Origin: Isochrysis galbana
Lineage: Eukaryota > Haptophyta > Isochrysidales > Isochrysidaceae
Direction: 5' to 3'
Length of the DNA stretch: 64,000 nt
Assembly (NCBI GenBank): GCA_018136815.1
Contig: CM030940.1
Span: 2,773,915 to 2,837,914 of the forward strand
Numbering within the stretch: position 1 is the first letter of the stretch; the number at the start of each line of letters is the position of its first letter. The notes under the pieces are model-generated. The model was not told the DNA's origin and searched no databases. It saw only the letters and a program-made list of their open reading frames with translations. The translations under genes and the position numbers were made by a program. Of the stretch, positions 31,888 through 40,939 are shown piece after piece.

Positions 31888-32835
31888 TCATTGTGTTCCT
31901 AAAGAAGACGGAATGAGAGTCATCTCAATAATGAGTTGGCTTGGGCGATAATCGCGGGGATTGTCCCTGTACTCATCCACAAAGTATTGACTGACAAGGA
32001 CATCCGCGTCGCAGGCTCGGCGTAGATACGACGCCAACATCGGAGCGGCTAGATCTGATGATACCCCACCTGCACGTTGGGAGAGAAGGAGAGCAGACCG
32101 CAAAGCGGCTGGCTCCTCTAGCGTAGCTCGCAAGAGAGTGGTGCTCAAGTCAGACCTCTCAGCCCACAGCGCATCGTCGGCATCTTCTGAATCAAATTGG
32201 AATGCCGTGATGTAACCAACCTCTCGAAGGTGCTCCAGCAGACGGCGACAGCCAGCAGCAGCGTTCTGTATGCTGGAGGTATTCAGAGTAGAAGGCACGA
32301 TCACTGATGGCATGGATGAAAGCAGGCGGTCACCAAGATCGTTGATGAACGTCACACGGTCTGCTTCTCGGCGGATCTTTCCATTCGCAATCAAGGAATA
32401 GAGCGCAAAGAGGCGCAGGTCGAAGGCAAACTCGTTGGTGAGCGGAGTTGATGCCAAGCTATTGGTCATGCTGTACCCACCATCACTGAACAGGCCAGAT
32501 GACAGTGCACGGTCCAGTTCAATCGCAAGGCGGGGTCCCTGAGCCACTGCCGTGGCAGTGATACTTTCTGGCGATTCTCCTACGGTCGCGGCCACCTGAG
32601 CTGTCACCGCTGTGAGCAGAACATTAGCTGTGCTTGCATCAAGTGTCCTTGGCGGCTTGGGTGTGCGGGATGCCACAGAGGGCGCTGAAAGCCCAAGCGA
32701 CGAGCGCAGATAGTACTCAGCGTCGAGCTCTGCGGCACCTCGCACTGCGCGTGCAGACGGTGCGCGAAAGCCCACCAGGGACGCGGCGAGGCACGTCAGG
32801 CACGCCCGACGAGAGAGGACGGCAGGGGCCATCAT
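31888..32835 (-). CDS. Putative plastid protein with twin-arginine-type leader
   Basis: Single-exon 315-residue protein. The N-terminus MMAPAVLSRRACLTCLAASLVGF has a twin-Arg followed by a hydrophobic stretch and an Ala-x-Ala-like site (SARAV), as in thylakoid-lumen or TAT substrates of algae. The mature part starts with an acidic/aromatic segment (AELDAEYYLRSSLG) and is mostly helical. I do not recognise the family. The start ATG at 32835 overlaps no other gene, and stop codons close the frame upstream. Confidence 0.55.
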   Translation of the reverse strand: MMAPAVLSRRACLTCLAASLVGFRAPSARAVRGAAELDAEYYLRSSLGLSAPSVASRTPKPPRTLDASTANVLLTAVTAQVAATVGESPESITATAVAQGPRLAIELDRALSSGLFSDGGYSMTNSLASTPLTNEFAFDLRLFALYSLIANGKIRREADRVTFINDLGDRLLSSMPSVIVPSTLNTSSIQNAAAGCRRLLEHLREVGYITAFQFDSEDADDALWAERSDLSTTLLRATLEEPAALRSALLLSQRAGGVSSDLAAPMLASYLRRACDADVLVSQYFVDEYRDNPRDYRPSQLIIEMTLIPSSLGTQ

Positions 32836-32969
32836 GAGAGGTACCGATGTCGGCAGTCCTGTCAGCCGCAGAGTCTACTCCCTCTACTCTAGTAGAACGA
32901 TAACAAGTAACAAGAGAACTCGTCCTCTAGCCCGGTTGCCCGGTCACTCACTCATTTTAACCACTATTT

Positions 32970-33170
32970 CCCAAGATGGGAAATACGTATTTACGTATTT
33001 ACCGAGGCCAAATACATATGTAATTGGCTGTATTTGAAGCGCGCCCGGGTTGTAGGCCTCGAATGTATTTGAAATGTATTTCGCCGGAAGCCAAAAACAT
33101 ATGTCATACTACTATGTATTTGTATTTGGCTTTATTTGCAGGCCCCAACACCGTATTTCCCATCTAGGTT
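32970..33170. mobile_element. Small palindromic MITE-like element
   Basis: The ends AGATGGGAAATACG (32974-32987) and CGTATTTCCCATCT (33152-33165) are perfect inverted repeats of 14 bp. The interior holds further self-complementary words: AAATACATATG, ACATATGTCAT, and several TGTATTTG and CAAATACA. The total is about 200 bp, with no ORF. A target duplication was not clear. Confidence 0.5.
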
Positions 33171-34398
33171 TCCCACCGCTCCCCTGGATGTCCAAGGATT
33201 CCGCAGGGTCCCCCCCTACCTGCCCCGCCAGCCGCCTCCCCCCTCCGAACAACCCCGTCCCACCCCACGAAAGGCAATGGCGTCTTTGAGTGACCCCCAT
33301 CCCTTCCCCCGCACGTGGCGGTCTATTTTGGGAGATTGAATCAGATTGCAGATTGAGGTTGAGGCGGTCATTCACGGGAGGGAATGAGAGTGGTGAATGT
33401 TGAATGTAGATGTAGGGCGCATCACTACTAGAAACGTGGAGCTTCCGTGACGTCCGATCTGGCGTGATCGGCCGAAGAATGGCCTAGAGGCTAGAGGTGG
33501 TGGCCATGCAACATGCAACATGCATAGCAGTGCATAGTGCATAGCCCAGAGCCAGAGCTCTCGCGAGCAGGGCGGGGGTTCACTAGTAGGTCGTAGTACG
33601 ACGTCGTGGGTCGCACGCTGGACGCTGGTTCTTTCTTAAGTAAGGCTTAAGGACCCTTGAACTGGTGAGAATGCTTGCAGATCTGGCATTGGCCATCACT
33701 GAAGAATGAAGAATGTGTGTAGACAGACCTTATTATTGTTCATTGTTCATGTCCCACCAGTTGTGGGAACGTGTGGCGCACTCGGCAGCGACAAAGTCGA
33801 GGGAAAGATTTTCATCGCGAATTCGTCGAGTCCATTCGAAGCTGTTGTGTTGCACTCTTGAGCGTCGACGCGCGCGATGGCGTCATGGTCATATGGTCAT
33901 GGATCATCATTGACCTAGGATCATGGAGATTGCGGTGACCTCTCGCTCTCGGCGGGGGTATCATGTTAGAACTACTTATAGCATCGTAGGACATCTTGTT
34001 AGCTAGCATTCCTAGCCACATACACCGGACGAGCCATGCGCCAACCGCGCACACCCCCATCGCGGGGTTAGGGGTAGAGGTAGAGGCTCCGTTGCCGTCG
34101 ATGGTCGATGGGCTATGGTCCCGCAGTCCGCAGCACTAAGGTTATACTAACACGACAATAAAACTCTGACGAGTTGGCTCTCCAAACGCGACAAACACAA
34201 TCACATCATCACCATTGCCATGCTGAGGAATCCGTCACATCTCACACGAACTGCGTTCCCACAACGGACAACAGTCCAAGTGGGACACGAAAAGCGCGCG
34301 TGGCTTGCCCAGTTACGCGGGGGAATGGCACCTCACGGCGTGAAAAGCTCGAACGCGAAACGGAAAGAGGGGCGGAAACACCGCGGGGGTGGGGAAGG
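33171..34398. other. Region upstream of the RPEL gene, no gene seen
   Basis: Short frames only. The direct word ATGCAACATGCAACATGCAT occurs near 33506. An in-frame extension of the next gene reaches 34174, but its sequence (His/Thr/Arg-rich) is not conserved-looking and is more likely 5' UTR. Confidence 0.4.
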
Positions 34399-35334
34399 AT
34401 GCCGTCCACCTCTGAGGACGCGAGCTCATTTCCAGAGGTGGAGAGGCGAGCGATGCTGCTCGACGAGGTTCCTTCGGATGTGCACGAGATGATCGTAAGC
34501 ACGCTCATGGCGCAGCCACGCAGGCCCGAGGCCCTCGTCTCTCTCACCTCGACGTGCAAGCAGCTCAGGCAGTTGCTACCTGCTGATATCCAGCGGGAGG
34601 CTGCTCGAGACCATGTAGATCACACACTTGAGGTTAGGCCGTCGCCTGGTGAGCTCCACGCTTTGGGTATTATGCCGTGCACACCAAATACGAGCGCACG
34701 TATAGCCGAGCGTCAGCGAATGCTGCAGCGCGAGATGACTCGATCTGCCCTCGGCTCTTCTCTCACATCTCGGAGATCCGATTCAGAGCTGCGCCATCAG
34801 GGAATTCTCAAGAGTCCAGCAGCTATATCTCCGTGCCTTGCCGACACGGCGGATAGACTCGAGCGGCAACTACGACGCGACTTGCTCAAGCATTCTGTAG
34901 AACGACGGCCGGACGCGCAGGAGCTTCGCGATGCCAACATTGTCAAGACTCCAGCTGCATTATCGTCTTGCCTCGCAGAAACAGCAGATCAGCTGGAGAA
35001 ACGACTCAAGCGCCACTCTCTCACGCAGAGGCTAGAACGTCGAAGATCACTCGGAGAGCTCACGTCCGCCGGTATCTTAAAATGCTCTGGATGCGGGATC
35101 GGAGCTGAGTCGTTCAAGGTGGCATCAACGAGAGAAGTGATTGAGTTGCGTTGGCTAAAGTCTTTCCTTGAACGGTCACTCGAGAACCGGCCCACAACAT
35201 TGGAAGAGATGGAAGAGCACTTACAAGCAAAAGGTTTGATTTGGCCCAGCCAGATCTGCATTGACGACATGTTTCCTCGTTTACTACGCCAGCAAAGCGC
35301 TCCCGTGGCATCGGCAACGATTGGACAATCTTGA
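34399..35334 (+). CDS. RPEL-repeat protein with F-box-like N-terminus
   Basis: A 311-residue intron-less protein. Residues 20-60 (LLDEVPSDVHEMIVSTLM, then LVSLTSTCKQLRQLLP) follow the F-box pattern that binds SKP1. Five RPEL motifs follow: RPSPGEL (80), RRSDSEL (125), RPDAQEL (170), RRSLGEL (215) and RPTTLEE (264), with exact 45-residue spacing for the first four. Each has the flanking Leu-rich helix and GIL/NIV end seen in MRTF and Phactr proteins, including the KSPAA and KTPAA spacers. RPEL motifs bind monomeric actin, so this may be a G-actin-regulated adaptor of an SCF ubiquitin ligase. The RPEL call is strong; the F-box call is weaker. ATG 34399 is chosen because the F-box starts about 20 codons later. 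Confidence 0.85.
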   Translation: MPSTSEDASSFPEVERRAMLLDEVPSDVHEMIVSTLMAQPRRPEALVSLTSTCKQLRQLLPADIQREAARDHVDHTLEVRPSPGELHALGIMPCTPNTSARIAERQRMLQREMTRSALGSSLTSRRSDSELRHQGILKSPAAISPCLADTADRLERQLRRDLLKHSVERRPDAQELRDANIVKTPAALSSCLAETADQLEKRLKRHSLTQRLERRRSLGELTSAGILKCSGCGIGAESFKVASTREVIELRWLKSFLERSLENRPTTLEEMEEHLQAKGLIWPSQICIDDMFPRLLRQQSAPVASATIGQS

Positions 35335-36177
35335 GTTCTCTCGAATCTTGCCTTGGGTAGTGGCGAATCTCCCGCCAGATAAGAGGCTTGGGCAAAGGCA
35401 AACCTATTCCCTCTTAGGGCATGAGTCCCCTGTCAGTGTACATTTATCATCATTCACGACATTTCGCCGCAATGCATTCGCACAATGCGGACTGAGGCGA
35501 GGTCCATGCTCTTCTCTTACAAAAATTCAAATTTACTCACGCAAGCGTAGCCTAGTGGCCAACAATCGCCTAACGACATTTTCAGAATGATTGTAGATCA
35601 GTACGCGCGGATGGAATGGGATCAAAAGCTTCCTAACATTCACGCCACAATTGCGGCCTTGCCCAAAGGGTCGGCGCGAGTGGCGAGAACGGCGGCGCGG
35701 GGCCGGCGGGTGGCGGACGGGGTCGAGACGGGCCTCAGAGGCCCCGAGAGACGAAAGACGAGCCCAACCAAAGGGATGGGGGAGGCCCAAACATTTAAGG
35801 GGTGAGTGGTCGAGAGAAGCCAAAAGGGTAATTCGGGCATGTGGAGGTCGAGGACGGTCGACAGTCGAGATCAAGCATCGAGCGATAAGAGCGAAGAGCG
35901 TTCGGATGTTCGGACGTTCGGATCGACTCGCGGGGGTACCATGTTCGAGTAGAGCGCGTGGGGCAGCCGTAGGCAGGCCCATACCGAGTAGCGAGACGAG
36001 GGCTAGGTGTAGCATGCGTCTGAGCGATGCAACGAGGGGGCGAGATCAAAGGATACCTAACTAAGGGTACACCAAAGCACATGGGGACTATGAGTCCCTT
36101 CTACTACAAAACTCCAGACAATACAAGCTTGGGGAACTCTCTCGCTTCTCTATCTAGCACGGCGAGCGCAGCGCAGG
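35335..36177. other. Intergenic stretch, no clear gene
   Basis: The plus frame 35587-35805 and its antisense frames are Arg/Ala-rich and unconvincing. It contains the 3' UTR of the RPEL gene and the probable promoter of the next gene. Confidence 0.35.
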
Positions 36178-37139
36178 ATGGGCTTCGACGAGGCGCCTCC
36201 CGCAAGCGAGGACGTGCCGCCCGCCTTCAAGAAGTCGCGGCGGGCGGGGAACTTGCGCAAGCGTGACATCAGCCAGATCGAGGCCGAGGAGCCTGTGGCT
36301 GAGGGTGGCACTAAGCCAGGGTAGGCGCCCCCCCTCGCAAGCATGCCCGCGCTGCTAAGCTCCCATGCTCTCTCACGCACTGAGCGCTCTCCGGCCACTT
36401 CTCGCCTCCTCGATGCAGGCAGGCCCTCGTCGTAATGCGCGAGTTGCAGCGGCAGCGGCAGCGTGCACGAGGCGTCGTCCTTGAGGCCAAGGGCGACAGC
36501 ACGGCGGATCAGTCAGCTGAAGAGGGTGCTGGTGAGGCTGGCTCAGCGGGACTGGAGTCAACGTTCACAGCGCAGGTGGAGGGGGGAGAGGTGGATCCGA
36601 ATATGCTTCGGTACATTGAGGAACAGATGCGCAAGGAGTCCGGCGACGATGGTGCCAAGGCATCTTTGCAGGCGGAAGACGAGGATCTATACATGACTCC
36701 GGCCCAGCTGCAAGCGAGAATTGCACTTGGCAAAAGTCGGCAACGGAAGGGTGGGGATGATCATGCCGCAGGCGAGGTTGAGGACGCAAATCGTTGGCTC
36801 GCTGGAATCGCAGAGGTAGAGCTCCCAGCAGAAGAGCGCATCGCCAATATCGAGGCGACCGAGGCAGCAAAACATCGCGTGATGGAAGAACGCGCCAGGA
36901 AGCTCGCCGCGGGTAGTGGACCGTCAATGGTTATTCCGACCAATTTCAACGCCAACTTCCATGCTCATAGGCGCGAGTTAGTGCAGGCACGGATAGGCGG
37001 GCGCAGCGATGGTCCCGGCGATGGCGTTTCGACGAGTCGCGGCCGCGGCCGGAAAGCTTCTGACGGCTTGCGTGCGGTTGAGTCGGATGGTCATGCACTA
37101 AGTGCGTTCAAGCGCAATGAGTACGGGAAGCGCCGGTGA
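36178..37139 (+). CDS. C9orf78/Tls1 spliceosome-associated protein
   Basis: A 287-residue protein with exons 36178-36320 and 36419-37139. The 98-nt intron (GTAGGC...GATGCAG) is in phase 2. It follows the family plan: an N-terminal NLRKR motif, STFTAQ followed by DPNMLRYIEEQMRKE, EDLYMTP, GIAEVELPAEERIANIEATE, then MVIPTNFNANFHAHRREL, and a basic C-terminus ending NEYGKRR. The human protein (HCA59) is about 289 residues and binds the BRR2 helicase of the U5 snRNP, affecting splice-site choice; fission yeast Tls1 acts in telomere and heterochromatin gene splicing. It is a nuclear housekeeping factor. Confidence 0.93.
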
Positions 37140-37690
37140 ATATTCCTTGGCTCTGCTGCTGACTAACCATCGGTACAGCGTGTCATCGAACACCGAGGCA
37201 GCCTTCTCGACGAAATGACCATGAAGCCGGCTGCAAAGGTGCTGTGTCCATGCCCTGTGCCTCAGATCTGGCTCTTGCATTCCAATGGCAACACTTTTGG
37301 GACCTTCGGCTTAGGGTGCCTAGATCCTAGGTCTAGGTATCCGGAGGGTGTGTGCTGAGCGCAGTTTTCTGGCGAAGATTACAATTTGTCTTCTGCGTAC
37401 AGTGTTTTGAAAGTAGGTCCTCGCCGCACAGTTTCTAGCTTGTGGTTTGGCAGCGTGAGCTTCGTCGTTGAGAGTTTCTTTGTCTTCGTGCGTTGGGGTT
37501 TGGGATTTGTACATGCTATGGCTAGTGTTGGCCGGGGCAGTGGCAGTGGGCAATGTAGACAGCGGTGTGAAGCCACGGGTGTAAACGGAGGCAGACATGC
37601 GGGCACAAAAACGTATATTGTTCTCGCCTCGCGCGTGGCGCGTGGCCCTGGACCTCTAGCTTGTAGCCACGGCGCCCCCTACTCCTTCCT
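37140..37690. other. Intergenic stretch, no clear gene
   Basis: A minus frame (37098-37280, starting MQEPDLRHRAWTQHLCS) overlaps the end of the C9orf78 homologue and looks only marginally coding. Nothing else is seen. Confidence 0.3.
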
Positions 37691-37988
37691 TTCCCGTCGC
37701 AGCATTTCCCCCCCACTGCTGAAGAGGCCGGACCGCTGGCGAGTTGAATATGAAAACTCCGCCTCGCCAATCGAGTAATGTCTTCCTCAAGGCGCCTGAG
37801 GAGCTCGAGTGCCCATAGCAAGCCCCTCGAAAGTCGGTATCTCTCCAGCGGTATGAGACGCTGAAGTCTTTCAGATTGATGGAAATCTCCCGGGCATCTC
37901 GGCGAGAGCACACTGAGATAGCCTTGACATCGTCTCTACCGGTCGGGACGTGCTCTCGACCGCTGCGCATGGGCTCCTCCTCTTTCAT
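37691..37988 (-). CDS. Possible small protein, unrecognised
   Basis: The minus frame from ATG 37988 gives about 100 residues with balanced composition (VCSRRDAREISINLKDF, then RWRDTDFRGACYGHSSSS, then VFIFNSPAVRPL) before it decays into Gly-rich sequence. It could be a first exon with a donor near 37700. No domain was found. Confidence 0.3.
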
Positions 37989-38291
37989 AAAGATTTTTAA
38001 GGGTTATTTATCTATGTCTTTACTGGTTCTTCTCTCATCTCTCTCTCTTCCCGTTCTCTCCTTTCGCTTGATCCTCGGACCTCCCTCCTCTATTTTTCTC
38101 TGTACACTTGTCCAGATGTTCCGATTTTTCTTCAAGCGTGCCCGGCCTGCGCGTAGCGCGCAGACTGCGAGGGCGCGCTCGCTCCCTCGACGGACGCAGG
38201 CACGACGCAGGCATGGCGAGGACGCCAGCCTCACAGGCGTTCGGCGAGCTGGGCGTCGACACTGGAGAGTGGAGAGGGCTTCTCCTCGAGG

Positions 38292-38398
38292 ATGAATGAC
38301 ACTGATGCTGAACCACTGGAGTCCGACGAGTTTATCGTTGAGTCGCTTCTCGATCGTCGAGGCGAAGGAGGAGCTTGCCAATATCTAGTGAAGTGGCG
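38292..38398 (+). pseudogene. Chromodomain gene truncated by an A' insertion
   Basis: From ATG 38292 the frame reads an acidic start, then DEFIVESLLDRR and CQYLVKWR. This is the first half of a chromodomain (three beta strands, aromatic/VKW core) that binds methylated histone tails. After Arg the sequence enters the head of the A' element (CAACTAAGTTTATACTTGG). The rest of the domain is not found beyond the element at 39165, where the tail is also truncated and joins other DNA. The locus is therefore probably broken. Confidence 0.65.
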
Positions 38399-39165
38399 TC
38401 AACTAAGTTTATACTTGGTTCACCCATGGCGGGGCACGAGCCCCCCCCTCTCTCCACTCCTCCCCCGCCATGGGGGAGGAACCACCCACTCTCCTGGCAT
38501 GCCTGATGGCTTGCCAGGAGAACACTGCCATGCTGACCCATCCCTCTCCCCACAGGCCATCCCTCTCCCCACAGGCACGCCTGATTCGCCCGCCTTGGCC
38601 TGTCGTGGCCAGCCCATCCCTCTGACCAGCCCCTCCTCCCCCTGGGCTCCCCTGATCAGGACCCCCCAGCCAGCTCCAGTCGACTGGCAGGGGCTCGAGA
38701 GCCAGCGAGGGAGAGGCAGGACGGGCCAGGGCCATGCCCCAGCCTCACCTGCCCCCTGAGCTGCGCTCCCAGACCCCTGCTGGCCTCCTGGGGACCTGAA
38801 GAGGGGCCGCAGGCGCGCGCCATGGGCCCCCGCCGCAGGGAAGAGAGGAGGAAAAGGGAAGAGGGAGGGGAGGGGGGAGTGGCAGCTCTCCCCTCCGGCG
38901 TTTACGTGTCTTCTCGCCCCGTTTGGGTAAGAGAAGACGGGGGCGCCAGAACCAGGAGGGAAGGGCCGCGGCTCGCCGCGGCCACTCGCTCTTGCGAGGA
39001 GAGATTAGCGTTTCTGGGCTCCTATTCATGAGTGCCCCCCCCCCTGCGTTGTTTTTACCCGAGAGGGGTTTTCCCCCAGCGTGGACTCGAGGAGAGGACG
39101 TGCTGGGGTGCGCGGGGTCGGTGCGTGCACTGGGGGGAGGACGAATATCGCGGGGAGGGCCCTTG
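38399..39165 (+). mobile_element. Family A' element, copy disrupting a chromodomain gene
   Basis: It begins with the full head (CAACTAAGTTTATACTTGGT, then CATGGCGGGGCACGAGCC). A short tandem CCATCCCTCTCCCCACAGG duplication occurs at 38540-38575. The body matches 9893-10500. It stops at GAATATCGCGGGGAGGG, short of the A' tail seen at 10612, so it is tail-truncated and no target duplication was found. Confidence 0.7.
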
Positions 39166-39268
39166 GAATCCAGCGAGAAGCATTTGCATGCACGCTAGTT
39201 CATCACGATCGGTGTCCATGTGGTTGGTGGAGAAAAGGGGGAGAGTGCACAAGATGGTCCCCATGGAC

Positions 39269-39767
39269 TCAGCTGCTTTGTGGCACCGAGGACGGCGGAG
39301 AGTCTCGTTGGGCTCCATCGCAAAGAGTGCTGCGCTTCCTCCTCGACTTCATCTCGAGGATGGAGAGCAGCTGGCGGATCGACCCGGTCGTATCCTCCTC
39401 GCGCGTGTCGGAGAGGGAGTGTTTGTAGTCGGAGTCTATGTAGAGGTGGCGGTAGACGTTCCGAGCAAAGTTGTCGTCGTAGGCCTTGGCCGCCTGGCGA
39501 AGTGAGCCAAACAGGTTCGGGCTGTTCCTAATGTGCCACTCCCAACAGCACGTGTAGCCCATCCATGACACCGGTGGCGTCGTCCCTGTACAATGAGCAT
39601 CTCAGCTTGTTCTTGTACGTCTTCTGCCCGACTATCCTCTTGAAGTAAAGATCGACGTGCGAATCCGGATGGGACGGGGCGACGAGCTGTTTCCTTTTCC
39701 GCCACCTCTTTGGATCTACTGCAGGGCAACTGCTCCACTGCAGGGCAACTGCTCCACTGCAGGGCAA
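39269..39767 (-). pseudogene. AP2/ERF-like DNA-binding domain gene, frame-broken
   Basis: The minus strand reads a basic segment (DPKRWRKRKQLVAPSHP, then KNKLRCSLYRDD), then in another frame VSWMGYTCCWEWHIRNS and LFGSLRQAAKAYDD. These are the Trp-rich strands and the AYD helix of an AP2 domain. The frame change near 39590 could be an intron using the TGTACAG acceptor or a real frameshift. The C-terminal part continues with an acidic tail to 39269. AP2 proteins are nuclear transcription factors in plants and algae. The locus lies head-on to the truncated chromodomain gene. Confidence 0.5.
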
Positions 39768-39773
39768 CTGCTC
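39718..39773. repeat. Three tandem copies of a 19-bp unit
   Basis: ACTGCAGGGCAACTGCTCC is repeated three times without change. It overlaps the 5' end of the AP2-like frame. Confidence 0.95.
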
Positions 39774-40589
39774 ACCCTTCCCTCGTCTCCTCCATATAGA
39801 CGTGTGACGAAACTTGTTGTCTGCTTTTACGCGGTCGGTGCTCTTTGGTGTAACTCATCAGTGCTCTTTGGTGTGAGACGTGGATCGTGAATTCCAACGA
39901 GATATCGACCCTGCCCCCCAAGTCGAGTGAATGGAGTCAGACCACGTGTGGGTTTCAACATGTGAAGTGTCCAGTTGAGTCAAGTAACCTCCAGGTGACA
40001 ACGAAAGGTGTTAGCAGGGATGGGGATAATTGAACGCTTTTGGTCTCACTGCGTCATCGCCACCTCTGATCTGTCCTCGTGTACCTGAATCTAAGAACTC
40101 GATACGCTTGCAACCTCCACCCTCCATCTCACTCACACTTTTCCTCCTCAACATCTAGCCGCGCCCTCTGTGCTCTCGCTACTCGCTCGCTCGGCTCACA
40201 ACAACCGGAACTTGCCCGACCCAATGTCTGAACCCCCCGCCTTCTGCAATCTGCAATCCCGACCTGACTGAATGAAGTGGCTGACGAGAGTGCGTCAGCC
40301 GCCGGTGCGTCTCCTCTCGGCGCGCCATCTACGGACGAGGCTCCCCTCGTTTCGACAGCATGAAGGGCTTCACAAAAATATACCGGAGGGAGGCCCGAAT
40401 GTATTTCGCGCGCACCGCCTTCGATGGATCGTCGATGGCCTGAAATTCGGTATTTTTCGAAAATTTAGCCGGAGAACCCCCAAGTTTTTTTGCTGATCCT
40501 TCCTATCGCTATCGGAAGCTATAGGGAGCTTATTTAGCCCTTCATTCACCCATTGTAGCTGGTGCCCTCCGCACCCCCATAGTGAGTGA
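39774..40589. other. Intergenic stretch, no gene seen
   Basis: Short duplications only (GTGCTCTTTGGTGT at 39838 and 39861). A frame at 40272-40496 has no recognisable content. Confidence 0.4.
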
Positions 40590-40755
40590 CCGGGCTACCG
40601 ATACCAATACCAAAGACCAAAGACCAAAGACAAAGGAATGAAGGGGGTAGTGTAAAGGGTGTGAGTGATCTGGGGTATAGGCGATGGCGTGAGTCAGTAC
40701 CGTGAGTGCGTGGTCCTTTATAGCTAGCGGTAGTAGCCTGAATCTTTAGGTTTTT
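40590..40755 (+). repeat. LINE-type 3' end fragment, copy 2
   Basis: It closely matches 11395-11548 (AAGACAAAGGAATGAAGGGG, then GCCTGAATCTTTAG) and ends in a run of T. It starts with three tandem CCAAAGA units at 40604-40630. Confidence 0.55.
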
Positions 40756-40892
40756 TTCAAATCCCATTCTTCAAGTAGGAGTAGAGTAGAGTACTCTACT
40801 CTAGACTCTAGATATTTGGATATGTTGGTAGTGGGATATTTTTCTTTTCGCCCTCCCCCGTCCTTCCCGACCACCACACCACACCAAACAAG

Positions 40893-40913
40893 GAGCGAGC
40901 GAGCGAGCGAGCG
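40893..40913 (+). promoter_or_regulatory. (GAGC)5 leader repeat
   Basis: GAGCGAGCGAGCGAGCGAGC lies about 27 bases before the ATG of the TIR-like gene. An almost identical run occurs at 49682-49702, upstream of the coiled-coil gene. It is probably 5' UTR; its function is unknown. Confidence 0.35.
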
Positions 40914-40939
40914 GCTGCCGGGAGAGGCCTTCCGCCGCG

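Noticed and set aside
39718..39773. Three short direct repeats as a possible CRISPR
   Set aside because: Contiguous 19-bp tandem units without spacers in a eukaryotic genome.
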